Part shown: piece after piece, positions 24,200 through 37,294 of the stretch
Layout of the letters: each line of letters begins with the position of its first letter
Numbering within the stretch: the first letter of the stretch is position 1
DNA from: Akebia trifoliata
Taxonomy: Eukaryota > Streptophyta > Magnoliopsida > Ranunculales > Lardizabalaceae
DNA: 64,000 nucleotides
Direction of reading: 5' to 3'
Assembly (NCBI GenBank): GCA_017979445.1
Contig: CM030706.1
Span: 10,402,967 to 10,466,966 of the forward strand
Made by a program: the position numbers and the translations under genes
The notes under the pieces: model-generated
Database searches by the model: none
What the model saw: only the letters and a program-made list of their open reading frames with translations
What the model was told of the DNA's origin: nothing

Positions 24200-24690
24200 T
24201 ATTGTTGTGATGTGTTAGGGTATGATCGTAGCTTGTATGCTACTTGACAACGGTTCTACTTTGAATGTTTGTCCACTGACTATGTTGAAACAGCTCGGTG
24301 TAGACATGACTCTCCTTAGACCTAACAAAACGTTAAATTTGAGCTTTCGATAGCTTGAGGAGAGAGTCAATGGGTGAAATTGATTTACCGATCGCTATTG
24401 GACCTTATACTTTTCAAATCAATTTTGAGGTAGTAAGTATGCCGAGCAAATTCAACTTTCTCCTAGGAAGGCCGTGGATTCACTCAATTGGGGCAGTACC
24501 ATCATCTCTTCATCAGTGTGTTAAGTTCATCATCAATCAGGACCAAGTGATAGTGAAATCAGAAAATCTATTACTAGTAGATAGGTCTTCAAACATACCT
24601 TATATGGACATTGAAGGATCGAGTGACCAACTCATGTATCACTCCTTCCAATTTGAACCAGTCAATCACATTTCGGAAGGATAGAAAATT
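24200..24690 (+). pseudogene. Gypsy aspartic protease fragment
   Basis: Contains the retropepsin active-site motif as LLDNGST and, about 80 residues on, FLLGRPWIHSIGAVPS, the flap and C-terminal block typical of Tat-type protease. A stop lies between the two at the LSFR* position, and another follows the domain. Upstream, the linker that normally joins gag and protease is shortened. Confidence 0.8.
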
Positions 24691-25989
24691 GATAAGGCTA
24701 ATTTGTCACTGACGGTCATGATGACAGGAAGAGTGATGAAGCAGTCAAGGTTTCGATCAAGAAGAGGGTCAGGGAAGAAAAATCAAGGTAGAGCTAGGCT
24801 TATTTCAACTTTGAAAGTAATGTTGTGGTTCGGCCTTGGGTTCAAGCCCATCTGGAGAGACATACAAGAAATGGACACAAAGAAGCAAGAATTAAAGTTG
24901 GCAAGAATCGAGCGCATAGAGCCTAAGATCTAGGATCTTGTGAAAGTCCCCCATATCAAGGAGACCTTTCCCATTCCATCTTACATCGAAGGAAGCGACG
25001 ACAGCCTATATGACGATTTATTAGAGCCATAGCTTCAAGAAGGTCAACAAGAACTTGAGGTCCTTATCGAATCCCATTCATTTTTTGAGAATGGAGTTGG
25101 CAACTTATTCAGGGAGGATTTTGGGGAAATAGATCCTGTGCAAGTGGATGACGTCATCAATGGCTGTTTAATACCTACATCTGGTTTTTACTGGGACTCA
25201 ATTGTATCCTCACTTCTGTTCGAGGTGTAACTATTTGATGATCATTACGATTTAGTGATAGTTGTCACTGCTGACTCGGGAGAGGCTTCCTCCCCATCTA
25301 CAATCTACCAAGTTAAAGAAGCAAATGCTCTTTGCAACTGGGACATCGTCCCAATTACCCTTGAGGTCGCTTTTGTCTCCGAATTTTTTTTGTTAAATTC
25401 TCATGTTCTCCCCGAGAATCCTAATGGACCTTCGTCCTCAGGAGAATTTGTTTTAGAAGGTCCAACACCTTTATTAACAAAAATTCAAAAAACATTTAGA
25501 AAATCAAAAGTTTGCAAAAATACCTGAGTTAGAAGGAACGGAACGTAATCAGAATTTCAATCTCGAACCTAACTTCGATCTTATGGAGATTGAGAGAGTG
25601 TTTGAGTTTGAAGACGTAAAAGTACCAAAAGAGCTCAAGAAGTTGGTAAATCTTCATGAGGAGGGTGGTCATCTGAATGTTGAGGATGCAGATGCAACTA
25701 ATCTCGGGTCTAAAGAAGACCCAAAAATTCTCAAAATCGGAGTGCCCTTTTATCATCTGACTAGAAACATAGAATGATTGAATTCTTACGGTAGTACCAA
25801 GATGTGTTCGCATGATTTTACCAAGACATGCTAGGGTTTGACATAGATCTAATTGTTTACCATTTACTAACCTTTCTTGATTTAAGGTTCATCAAACAAA
25901 AGCTTCGTCGATTAAACTAGAGTGGACTATCAAAGGGAAAGATGAGGTTATAAGGTACTTTCAAGTCGATTTTCTAGTAGTGTCTATGT

Positions 25990-27201
25990 ATCCAGAATGG
26001 CTCTCATACATAGTGCATGTACCAAAGAAATATGGCAAAATTAGAATGTGTGTTGACTAAAGAGACATGAACAAGATAGTCCAAAAGATGATTTCCCTCT
26101 TCCACATATCGATATTCTCATTGATAACACAACAGAACATGACACGTTCTTGTTCATGGATGTATTTTTTGAATACAATGAAATCAAAATGGCAGAAAAA
26201 GATTAGGAGAAAACAACCTTCATCACACCATTGGAAACTTTCCATTACATGGTAATGCCTTCTGGTCTCAAGAATGCCGGGATAACGTATCGGTGAGCCA
26301 TGACAACGCTATAATACACAAAGAAATTGAAGTTTACATAGATAATATGATTGCAAAATCCAACTTGGAAGAAGACCACCTCGTCAATCTACGCTAGATT
26401 TTTGAGCAACTGAGGAAGTATAACTTGAGGCTTAATCCCTTGAAATGTGTTTTTGGAGCAACCTCTAAAAAATTACTAGGTTTCATTATCAGTAGAAGAG
26501 GAATTGAGGTAGATTCAGCCAAAGTAAAATCAATCATTGGGATGCCAACACCTAGAACAACGAAGGAGATAAGAGGTTTTCTTGGAAATATTCAATACAT
26601 CTGTAAGTTCATCGCACAACTTACAACCACCTGTGAACTTGTCTTCAAGCTTCTCGAAAATAATAAGGATATAGAATGGAATAGAAGCGATCGACAAATT
26701 AAGAAATATCTTCTAAATCCTCTAGTCTTAGTTCCTCCAACCCCAGGTAAACCTTTGTGGATATATCTCTCGATACTGGAAATGTCGATGGGTTGTGTAT
26801 TAAGACAACATAATGAAACTGGCGATAAAGAAAAGGTGATATATTATCTCAATAAGAAGTTCATCGAATACGAGGCAAAATATTCCCCTCTCGAGAAGAC
26901 ATGTTGCACCCTAGTTTGGGTATCTCAAAGGTTACAATACTATTTACTTAGTTACAAGGTGTTGCTCATCGCTAGAATGGATCCACTGAAGTATTTGTTA
27001 AAAAATCCCACTCTCACTGGTCGCACTGCCAAGTGGAAATTATTACTATTAGAGTTCGACATTGAGTATGTCGCTCAGAAAACGATCAAGGGGAAGGCCA
27101 TTGTAGATCACATAGCGGAGCACCCGTTTCTAGATTACGAGTTGTTTAGAATAAATTTACTAGATGAAGTTATACTATTTGCAGAAGTCGAAGATGAATA
27201 A
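25990..27201 (+). pseudogene. Gypsy RT plus RNase H
   Basis: The N-terminal half of RT is broken by stops (26,040-26,420). From 26,425 a 258-codon frame is open, covering the thumb/connection (CVFGATSKKLLGF, GFLGNIQYI) and RNase H (YSPLEKTCCTLVW, TAKWKLLLLEFDIEY). The catalytic motif upstream reads YIDN, so the second catalytic Asp is lost. Confidence 0.85.
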
Positions 27202-27214
27202 TCAGAACCAAGTT

Positions 27215-27520
27215 GGAAACTATACTTTGATGGTGAAATGAATTAGAAAGATAACAGAATTGGGGTAGTCCTAATTAAGCTAAATGGTTCTCATGTGCCC
27301 ATAGCATTCATGCTACGTTTCCAGTGCACAAACAATGAAGTAGAATATGAGGCATGCATAATAGGTCTCAAAGATACAATAGAAATGAAAGTTGACGAGA
27401 TAGATGTGTTCAGGGATTCAAGCTTAGTTCTCTATCGGATTATCGATGAATGGCAAACACGAGAACAAAAATTAATATCGTATCATGAATACATCGAATA
27501 ATGAAACATGAACTACTCTC
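27215..27520 (+). pseudogene. second (archaeal-like) RNase H domain
   Basis: After the first RNase H, a separate RNase H-like block appears: a YFDGE-type start followed by a stop, then NNEVEYEACIIGL and FRDSSLVLYRI. A second RNase H of this type is a diagnostic feature of Tat/Ogre Gypsy elements. Confidence 0.75.
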
Positions 27521-27819
27521 ACATCACTTTTAACTACATGCCAAGGGCCAATAACAAATTTGCGGTCGCACTTACAACTCTAGCATCTATGATCAACATT
27601 TATGAGGAGACAACTATTGATCCCTTAGAAATAAGGATTCAAAATGAGCCAACCTACTGCTTACCTATGGAAGTAGAGAACAAAGAAGAGACCCCATTGT
27701 TCCTTGATATTAAAGTTTATCTCGAAAATAGAACCTTACCTCAGAAGCTATTTGGACAAAAAAGAAGACTATTCAAATATTAGTTGGATAGTTTTTTCTA
27801 AGTAATACGACACTCTACA

Positions 27820-28860
27820 AAAAGTCACACCACGAGGTTCGCTTTCAATGTGTAGCAAAAGCGGAAACAGAAGCCAAACGCCTTATAGATGTTGTCTACG
27901 AAAGAATTTGCAGTCCTTACATGAATGGACACATGCTGGGTAGGGAGATCATGCGTATAGGTTACTATTGGCCAACAATGGAGAGTGATTGTTTTAAGTA
28001 TGTTAAGAAATGTCATCTCTATCAGATTTATGCCAACAAGATCAATGCAATATCAAACAAACTCCACAACATGACATCACCATGACTTTTTTCACTTTGG
28101 GGCATAGATGTCATCAGCCCGATCAATCCGATGACATTAAACAATCATAGATTTATGCTGATTGTGATCAATTACTTCACTAAGTGATGTAATCAATTTC
28201 ATCAAAATAAATATTATATATCGATATGGCCTACATGGCGGCATCATATCTGATAATGCGCTCAATATGAAGAACAAGGACATGAAAAAGATTTGTGAAG
28301 ACTTTCAGATCACACAACATAGGCCTATAGACCGAAAATGAATGGAACCATGAAATGAGCAAACAAGAAAGTTAAAATGATCATTGAAAAGATGACAGTA
28401 ATATACAAGGATTGGCACGAGATGTTGTGATTCACTATCCATGCCTGGTTTATGGAATGGAAGCAGTTTTTCTAGTAGAAGTTGAGATTCCTTTTCTTAG
28501 AGTCTTCATAGAAGTATAATTGTAAGAAGTAGAGTGAGTTAGAACATGGTTTGATCAACTAAACCTAATAAAAAAAAAGAGACTCGTAATTATCCATCAT
28601 AGTCATCTTTATTAGAAATGGATAGAACAAGCCTATAATAAGAAGGTCAGACCAAAAGAGTTTCAATCAAGTGATCTGGTGTTGAAGAAGATCTTGTCGA
28701 TACAAGAAGATCAGAGGGGCAGGTTCAGGCCAAACTACGAAGGTCTTTTCGTAGTAAAGAAAGTAATGATAAGAGATGTACTAATCCTAATCGAGATGAA
28801 AGACAACGTATTTCCTGAGCCAATAAATGTTGACACGATAAAAAAGTATTATGCATAAAG
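27820..28860 (+). pseudogene. Gypsy integrase and C-terminal domain, fragmentary
   Basis: Frames broken by many stops show, in order: a zinc-binding region (GHMLG-like, then a CHLYQIYAN-type segment), the catalytic core (GIDVISPINP, GIISDN), and the C-terminal LVLKKILS and GLFVVKKV block. It ends with TAA at about 28,858. Confidence 0.75.
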
Positions 28861-28869
28861 TTTGATACT

Positions 28870-31233
28870 TGAAAGGACAAGAGGCCGTCTTTCTGCTTCC
28901 CATAAAACTATTATACCCTTAGTCAACCCTTTTTAAGCCTAAATATTTTCCATTGACCACCTAGGACTAGGGTATGTCTCAAAATACATTGGGGGAAATT
29001 CAACCAAAATGGATAGTTTTAAGGTCATTCAACCAAAAAAAAAAAAAAAAGAGAAAAAAACAAAACAAAAAAACTCATTACTCCTAGCTTGTATGAGGAT
29101 AAACTGTGAATGGCTAAAAATACAAAAATAATCAAAAAGTCATAAAAATATACTTCTCAATCCTAGGCTCAACTCGCATCTCAAACTTCTAGAAAGTTGA
29201 GAAGATAACTTAATTGATTATTCTGAACAAAAATGATAAATTAGGAAAAATAATTAGGACATGCTCTAGTTCCACCTAGTTCATCTTGGTTTGTTTCGAG
29301 CTTTTATTCCCTTTCTTTCTTAACCCTAACCACGACATGCATTTCATCCCACAATAAAGACCTCTCTGATTAGGTAAAGGATTGAAAGTTATCAATTCAA
29401 CAGTCAGTTGGTCGATGATAACGGAATTCAAGTAAATGCTTGGTGGCAACAAAAAAAAGATATGTAGAAGCAACATGGATACATTGATCTTGTGTCTCAC
29501 CTTGAACCCAAGTCAAAAGAGTCGTTATAAGGCACGAGAGGGGAAACCAGATCGAATATTACAAAGTAGATGCAATTACTTAAGAAGAAAAACATGGTCG
29601 AAATACTAAGAGAGTACCTGCGAAGTAGTCTCTAATTTGTTAACTCAACTTGAATCACCATACCACTAAAGTCATTGAGATTTCGAACGAGTTTGAGTCA
29701 TGTATCCTTTTTATTTTGTAATTTTGCAAAAATGAAGCATAGTATGAAAGGGCACAGTGAAAATTTGAAAAGGGTACTATGAGTGAAAATATCAAACTAT
29801 GGCAAAATAAAAACTATCGACATGATGAAAATCCCAAAAAGGCGTCGATATGCAAAAAATGATAGAAAATCAGATCTATTGAAAACTGTAACTAACACCA
29901 GAGAAAAATGGTAGAATAAAAATAAATAAATAAAAAATAGACAAAGTTTCCCAAGTTCCTAATCCTACCGGTACACCTTGTCATTCATCGTAAACTTGGC
30001 TGAAACTCTCCTGCCATTATAAACCTAACTTCTTTTTACTATGGACGGGTCTAAATGACCTAGAGAGAGACTGAATGATGAGTCCAAATTATTTGACTGA
30101 TATATCACATTTAGACCCCTATTGATCGTCCAGAGGAGCTTATGTGTTCACACTTTGAATTTTCAGCCTGGGCACTCCTCGCAAACTTTTCAAAATACCA
30201 AAAAAATATTTCCTCCTTGTTTTAAATTTTTTTTGTCTTATCATATTTTCAAAAATACCAAACAGATTTCTTATGAACATTTCAAAAATACAATATATAT
30301 ATAACACAAAATTATTATTTTTGGCCTGTGAAGAAAGATCTAGGATTCTGACTAAAAATAATAGTTTTTGAACAAAATTTCCATGCATCTGGGGCCAGTA
30401 ATATTAAAAAAACTAGTTTCCTCATGCATTACATTAATTTTACACCATTCATTTAACTGTGGAGGAAAAGTCACGAGAGAAGAAAAATAAAGATTACGTG
30501 AAAACCAATACACCTTGGAACATGTTGAAATTACTGCAAAGCACATATCATCATCAGGGAGTATGCTCTTACAAAAGGAGGTTGATGCGAAAAGCTCACA
30601 CCTCCAAATGGGCAACACTTAGATTCTATAAAAATTGCTCAATGCATAAATCATGTCTGGGGAGAACGCAGGAGTGATCCATATATAGATGAATAGTACC
30701 AGTGGCGTCTAGGATGAAGTCGGGAAGTGACCGGAGTCGGGCAGCAATGTTCCCACTTCCAGGAAGACCTACATCTGAGAGGGGAGTGGCAGAAAGAGGT
30801 GCTTGTTCCCCTTTCTACAGTGCAACACAATCCTAAACTACATGTCACTCCCCAATATGAGTATAAACTATTATATATATATAATAGAGATACAAAGAGA
30901 AAGAGAGAAAATAATAATCTTTTTGCAAGAAAGCACGGTCGAAAAGTGGCACAATTCTTGAGTTAACCCCAATTCTGCAAGTTTTCACATTCTCAAACAA
31001 ACGATAATTTGGTTTCGTCAAAAGTGTACACAGATTGAAGTTATTTTTCATTTACATCCTATCTCAATTTCAGAGCCCTACATCGTGTTGAGAAACTTGT
31101 TTTGAAAGCTTCAAAGAGCCAAACATCAAGCCCGAAGCCTAAAACTTCAGGTCTAATCCCTATCAAGTATACAAACTCGAGCTCGATCCATCAAAAGAAG
31201 TTTCAAGTCTAGATCTTCATAATTCGTTGCAGG
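28870..31233 (+). other. Tat/Ogre 3' non-coding region
   Basis: Lies between the pol stop and the polypurine tract. No domain recognised. Short open frames near 30,120-30,970 on both strands are not supported. Long untranslated stretches before the 3' LTR are usual for this lineage. Confidence 0.5.
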
Positions 31234-31248
31234 CAAAAGAGGGGAAGG
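31234..31248 (+). promoter_or_regulatory. polypurine tract
   Basis: CAAAAGAGGGGAAGG directly precedes the TGTAGACAACCC start of the 3' LTR. It is the expected plus-strand priming site for reverse transcription. Confidence 0.8.
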
Positions 31249-32666
31249 TGTAGACAACCCATTTTTGTCTTGATCAAACCCAAGAGATTAAGAAATATGT
31301 TGAAGAGGGATTTGGTTCAAGAGTGTGCAACACATAAGACTTATGAGCCTTGTCAAGAAGTCCATATTCCTAAATTAAGCCCAATCCATCCATAAACCCA
31401 TCCATATTCATATCCCAAAATCCAAGTCCAATCTTAAAGCGCAAATCCAATCATAAAACCCAAATCCAAATCCTAACCCAATTACTAATTCCATATACAC
31501 TAAGGTGGACATATGTCACCACCACAATTAATCTACCTATACCTCAACCCATCACCCCATAGTCTTTATGTCCCCCACATTCTCATAAATAACACACATA
31601 TTCTTTACCCCATCATCTTATGTCTCTCATGCTTCTCATCTCCCCATTAAAATAATTCAAATTCCATTCTCTATCACCTTATGTCCCTCGTGCTTCCCAT
31701 TTTTCATTAAAATACCTCAATATTCTTTATCCCATCACTCAATGTTCCCCATGCTTCTTATCTTCTTATTATAATAATCTAAAATCCATCCTCATCTCAC
31801 ACATTCATGTCTCTCTTCAACATGTCACCACTACAATTAACCTCCTAAAATCCTAAGAAATTTTTTTTTTTATAACCTCATATAATTGAAAAAATTCAAA
31901 ATAAAATAAAATAAAATAAATATCATTTCTATTTGTTTTTAGGATTGGATCATTTTACCCCCAAAATTCATTTGCCAACTCTATATAAACTCCATATTTC
32001 TGCAACTCAACTCATGCTATCAAGGCCCCCTCTCAACCTAAAGCTACCAAATTTTTTACTTATCCCACTATCTCCTCCCTTCTCCAAAAAATTCTAACAT
32101 AAGTGCATTATAAAGAACAAGAAAATTAACAAAAAAAAAAAAAAAAAACAAAGAATAAAATCAAGGAAGAAGAGGTTAAGATCCAAGGTGAGCTAGATTA
32201 TGAATTATGTAGTTAGTTTCCCTTCTTCCCCCCTCCCCCCTTTTATCTCCCTCTTCTATCCTCTTCCCTTTATTAAGTTTACCCTTATTTTTGTCAAAAA
32301 TGTAATCTTAAGGCGAGATTTAGGGGTTTCCATCTTTCAATGTGGTGACCCCCATGATCTAGGCTGAAATCAAAGTTCATCTATTTAAGCGTACAATAAA
32401 TATTTTTGTTTTCTTAAATTTTATTTCTTTTTTTAAAACAAAATTGTCATATTTCTCAAGTTACCACCTAAGGTAGAGAGGGAAGGGTTCCTAACACCTT
32501 CCCCAACTTATAACCAAATCCCTTACCTAGATCTCTAGGTAGATTGGTTTCCTTATCCAATTTTAAGAGTCATTTAAAATCAAAATCAATCGTTTTTCTA
32601 AAAATAACTAACCGAGTGACTGGTCACACCATTTTCTAAAAAAGAATGGTGGTAACTCCAAAATCA
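31249..32666 (+). repeat. 3' LTR of the Tat/Ogre-type element
   Basis: Starts TGTAGACAACCC after the polypurine tract. Near its end it has GTTCCTAACACCTTCCCC and then GGTGGTAACTCCA, resembling the conserved tail of plant Tat-type LTRs. The 3' limit is approximate. No 5' partner is in the window. Confidence 0.7.
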
Positions 32667-33020
32667 GCGTAAAATTTGAGGATCATTCAGTAAAAATTTC
32701 ATGTATATAACCATGTCAAACACGATTCAACATAGTGTCTGACATTTTTGCATAGTGTCCAGCACAATACTATATATATTTCAATAACTTTTTTTCTTTT
32801 TTACTTTTCCATTTACTTTAAGTTCTTTAATGAAAATGAGGGAATACTTCCAATTTAGAAATAATAAAAATAATTTCAAAATCAAAATTCTAAAGAATCA
32901 AAATCTAATTTTTGGGTCTAAAAGTGATTAGAGGGTACTATCATTATTTTGTATTTTTGATAGAAAAATCTTTATATATTTACTCCAAAAATACTATTTT
33001 TGTTTATTAGAAAAAGATTA
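32667..33020. other. spacer, no gene seen
   Basis: AT-rich sequence between two LTR remnants. No feature recognised. Confidence 0.35.
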
Positions 33021-34161
33021 TAGAAAATTTGCAAAGAGTGATGCGTTGCCATATTTCTAGAAGCGATGAGTTAATCTAGGATAATAATTGATGTCATACC
33101 TTCTTTGTAGTATAGGATATCTTAGAGAATAGTATGACTTTTGAAATCCAACAAGTTCTCATCTTTTTTCTTAGGAGATATTTTTGTATAAAGGCAGTCT
33201 TTATATAATATAGATATAGTTGAGGTTCATATGTATTGCCTCTTGATAAGCTTAGACAATAGGAGTTCGCTCCTAGGTTAGTTAATGACCACTAAGAGTC
33301 TGTAGTCGTCAAGCGATCGCTCATCGATAGTTGAACTTAGTATTGGGTTCTTGGTCAACTACTAGTCTGAACCAGATAAATGGTTACCTAACTATAGTAT
33401 GCTAGTCTGGAGGTTAAGTATTGAAATATTGATTTTCCATAGTCGAGGTGGTTATATCGGTGTGTTCTTCAACTATCTTAATGACTACAACGCCATGTTT
33501 GTATTATGTATTTTTCTTTATTTTGTGGTGATAGATAGATGTTTTGTTTTTTTACTTTAGAAGCATGATAGATTATTTTCATAATAGAAATGGTAGATTG
33601 ATGATTATTACAAATGTTTACTGCTTTTATTTAATTATTATTTAAATGCTATGTTACGATAAAACTTGTATTATTTAATTATTCATTATCATTATTCGTT
33701 TCATGTGTGACTAGATGTTAGAATGATATATATCCTGTTGAGTAACTCCCCGTTATTCACTCATCATTTACTATTTTAGATTATGCGGATATTGAGGAGT
33801 ATATTTATGATGAGTTAACAAGGAGGTTCTTGAAAAGGAATATGTTGTGAATTGCAACTTTAGTTGACTTGATGATAGTTTGAGTTTAATAGTTGTCTAT
33901 ACTTTCTATTTTCAGGGACTTGTATTTTCTTAGAGACATTGTATTTTTATGAGATTGAGGATTATGATTCATATTTAGATTTAATGTTAGCTTCCGCATA
34001 CTTTGAATATTGGTTATAAGTTATATTTTCATTGTGTTTTATTTGTTATACATAAGCTATTGTGTATATTTTTATGATATCATGGGGTGGATTAGATTAT
34101 CATGCGTTGAAATCTAATAGAGGAATCATTGGGATTCATGTTGGATTTTGGGGGTGTGACA
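33021..34161 (+). repeat. LTR remnant, Ty3/Gypsy (Tekay/Del-like)
   Basis: Contains GTAACTCCCCGTTATTCACTC followed by ATTATGCGGATATTGAGG-like sequence. It ends GGGGGTGTGACA, the usual 3' end of plant Del/Tekay LTRs. The 5' end is not fixed, and no internal region or second LTR is present. Confidence 0.5.
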
Positions 34162-34303
34162 AACATGCACAAGCATACACTTGAAATTGCATTTTTCAGA
34201 GAAAATCAGTTTCCTATTATTTTCCAAGTGCAATCAAGCAAACACTTTAAGCTTCCTCAGAGTTTCCTATTTAGTAGCATTATAACATATATATATATAT
34301 AAG

Positions 34304-34590
34304 AGCCAAAGTGTTGTCTTATATGGGCTAAAAGTTTTGGAATGGGCTGTTTTTTTTTTTGTGAGGAGATCATCCTCACCAAAAATCATCCCAATTCGAA
34401 ACTTCTAACCAGATCAAAAGTGATTTACAACATGGAAAGTCAACAATTCTTCAACTTGTAAACATGGAGCTAAAAGTTTCGGAATGGCTGATATTTGGTC
34501 AAGATGATCTCCTCACCGTAGAGATCATCCTCATGAAAAAATCAGCCCATTTTGAAACTTCTAACCTATATAAAACAAAACACTTTGGCT
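34304..34590. mobile_element. MITE family 1, copy A
   Basis: Terminal inverted repeats: AGCCAAAGTGTTGTCTTATA at the left, and ACAAAACACTTTGGCT at the right. Inside, GTGAGGAGATCATCCTCACC and GATGATCTCCTCACC repeat in both orientations, giving a second internal inverted repeat. Flanked by AT microsatellites. Related copies lie at 35,172-35,389 and 53,018-53,335. Confidence 0.8.
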
Positions 34591-34615
34591 AATTTTTGGC
34601 CATTGGATGCTACTC

Positions 34616-34639
34616 ATATATATATATATATATATATTA
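34616..34639. repeat. (AT)n microsatellite
   Basis: About 24 bp of AT dinucleotides beside MITE copy A. Confidence 0.85.
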
Positions 34640-34753
34640 AGAATTGAAATAAAATCAAAATCCAACTATAATCTAAGCATAATATGTTTGTAGATTAATA
34701 ATGTTTGACATTATATTTGATTTCGTGTTGCTATAATAGATAGTTTATTTTAA

Positions 34754-34983
34754 AAGGGTTGGGTTCTAGTGACTCATGAAGACTGACTCGTGAGAAAACA
34801 CATGATCCCAATAGTGTAACCATGAAATCCAACAGTCGGAATTTAAACAAATCCTGATAACATGAATCTCAAGGATACCTATTTCGAGGAAAATCTCAAT
34901 CATTGAATTTTATGTTTACATGGGTGGGATCATGTGTTTTTCCATGAGTCACTCTTCACACGCAATAGATCCCAACCCATTTT
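34754..34983. mobile_element. MITE family 2, reference copy
   Basis: Inverted ends of about 50 bp: TAAAAGGGTTGGGTTCTAGT and GACTCGTGAGAAAACACATG at the left against CATGTGTTTTTCCATGAGTC and GATCCCAACCCATTTTA at the right. No coding content. Partial relatives occur at 20,323-20,450 and 57,405-57,470. Confidence 0.78.
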
Positions 34984-35171
34984 AAAATAGGGGAATGCTA
35001 AAGTCGAAAAGTAGATGGGACGTTAGCATTGTCCTACTATTTTTATTAGCAAAAAATACCCTTTTAATTATTTTTGTAGATATCAAATTTCCTTAAGAAA
35101 CCTTCACATTATTTAAGGTTTGGATTTGCCACCATTCAGTTGTTTTAAGGGGTGAATAGTTACCCGATATT

Positions 35172-35389
35172 AGAGATCATCCTCAGTAAAAATCAGTCTA
35201 TTCCAAAACTTCTAATCCTATCAACACTAGTTTACAAATTAGCACTAGAAATTGATGGTTCATGATTCTTAAACTTGTAAACTGGAGTTAAAAGTGTCAT
35301 AATGGATTGATTTTTGGTGAGGATCATCCTCACAAAAAATCATCCATTTAGAAACTTCTAGCCCATATTTAAAAAAAAAAACTTTGGCT
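35172..35389. mobile_element. MITE family 1, copy B
   Basis: Shares GAGATCATCCTCA, TCTATTCCAAAACTTCTAA, a TTAAACTTGTAAACTGGAGT centre, GGTGAGGATCATCCTCACAAA and an ACTTTGGCT end with copy A. The left terminus is degenerate. Confidence 0.7.
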
Positions 35390-35434
35390 ATCTTGTTGCC
35401 CGTTGAACCCGACCCATATATATATTGGAAAACT

Positions 35435-35560
35435 ATTTTTTAAACAAAGGTGACTCCAATTGTCAAACTAATTAAGATTTATATCAGGGGATTTGATTGA
35501 AGAGTGGGGAAGGTGTTAGGCACCCCTCTTTCCCCATCATTAAGGTGGTTATCTATTGAT
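35435..35560 (-). repeat. Tat/Ogre LTR tail fragment, minus strand
   Basis: On the minus strand it reads GGGTGCCTAACACCTTCCCC, with AAGGTGACTCC read on the plus strand as its counterpart. This is the conserved LTR tail also seen near 32,480 and 42,520. Confidence 0.55.
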
Positions 35561-37294
35561 TTAGCCATTTGAGAAACCTTTATAAACATGAGATGAAGAA
35601 AGAAGGGTTGAAATTGAGGTAAAATAAAAGTTTTAAACTAGAATCATATGAATTATAACTAAAAAGAGAAATTAAACTAAATAACTAGGTTTTACTCAGA
35701 AATTGATTATTGTAAATGGACTGATTACATGCTTAAATATGCTCAAAACTCAATTACTTGACTCAATTGACTGTTATTATTTAGCTTGACTGCTGACTTA
35801 CTCAGTAGATTTCTATAGATTAGCTTGACTAATAACAAATATTAACTAAAACATAAATAAAAGACTAAGCGTGTGTTTGGTAATTCTTCTGAATTCTGAA
35901 TGGAGGTGGTCCACCATTAAAATTCAGACTTCAGAAGTTTGAAACATATTTGTTTAGGTTTAAACTTCAGAACAAGAAGAAGATTTCAGACAAATAAAAT
36001 CAGTAATGAAAAGTCGCTGGATGGAACTTTTGAAATCTAGAAAAATAAATTATTCCTAAAATACTCACTTCAAAAGCTATTTCTATTAGTCATCCCTTCG
36101 TTATAAAAATCCTTAAACCCTTATCTCTCCTTTTTCTCCTACCTCTCCTTCCTGCCTAATTCTGTTGGCAAGATCTGCCTAGGTACTACTTGTAGAATGT
36201 GAATGTGAATGTGACTTTTTTGTCTCATATCTTTAATGGTGGAAGAGATTGAAAATTATTTTATATATGAATAGACTAAAGTTGTACCTTGAATGAAATT
36301 TTTTTGTTTCATTTTTTTTTATGGTAAAGGAGATTGAAATTTTTTTTAATATTATTTTATATATGAATGAGACTAAATGGTTTGTTGTTGTACCTTGAAT
36401 GAGACTTTTTTATCTCATGTTTTTTTATGGTGGAATGGATTGCGATTTTTTATATTATTTTATATATAAGATTGAAATTATTAATATACCATTTTAGGTA
36501 ACATGTTATTAATTTTAACTTGTTGTTTTATTGGGTTTAAAAGAAAAACTTGGGTTTAAAGCTAATAACAAGTTGTCAACCCACTCTAAGTATGTTTCTT
36601 TCATTCATTTTTATCCATTGTAACAAAGATTACATTTATATAGGTGGATTAATTAGTTGTTGGATGTGTTTTGTCTCCAAGTTTATATATTAAGAGTTTG
36701 AGATCTTAAATTTTGATTGATAAACATATGATAGATCTAAAGGTATCAATTCTTTTGGTATGTATTAATACATTGGCTCTAGGGGTTATTAATGTAACAA
36801 AAAAAGAATATTATAAAATGATGCTAATTTGTATCAATTTTGATTTTAAACAATTATTAGTTACATAATTATTAGATCAAATACATAAAATAAGAGGGAA
36901 AATGAGTTGGTTTAATAAAAAATTAACATTCTTAGCACTTTATAAATACGATAATTTTGAGATATATTGTTATGATTTTGATTTGATTAATACTCCCAGA
37001 TTGTTGGAGGTCATGAACAATCCACTTTCAGGCTTTTAATTTCTTTGTATGGTCAGGTTTTTCTTCAACTTCTTTTTGATTTCATGTAGAATAGCACACA
37101 CTGTTATATAGAAATTGTTTCATACACACACACACAACTATATACACATATGCACATATGTGAACATTATTCAAAATGTTCAAACTGTACCATTGATCCA
37201 TTAGGACCCGAGGGTTTTCCTACATTATTCACTGATCATCCTTCAAAAGATAAATTACACGTAATGGCTCCATGCGATTAATATTTTCATTTCA

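Larger units (their letters stand above)
23300..32666 (+). mobile_element. decayed Ty3/Gypsy element, Tat/Ogre type
   Basis: Plus-strand order: gag C-terminus (HITRSGR motif near 23,690), aspartic protease (24,200-24,640; LLDNGST and LLGRPWIHS), RT (about 25,990-26,700), RNase H (26,700-27,130), a second RNase H (27,215-27,520), integrase (27,820-28,860), a long non-coding spacer, a polypurine tract and a 3' LTR from 31,249. Two RNase H domains and pol-terminal NVDTIKKYY-type residues mark the Tat/Ogre lineage. The 5' LTR, primer site and most of gag are gone. Many stops and frameshifts are present, and the RT catalytic YxDD reads YIDN, so it is inactive. Confidence 0.88.

Noticed and set aside
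30122..31051. Overlapping open frames on both strands before the Tat/Ogre LTR
   Set aside because: No domain or splice structure; sequence lies in the element's long non-coding region.
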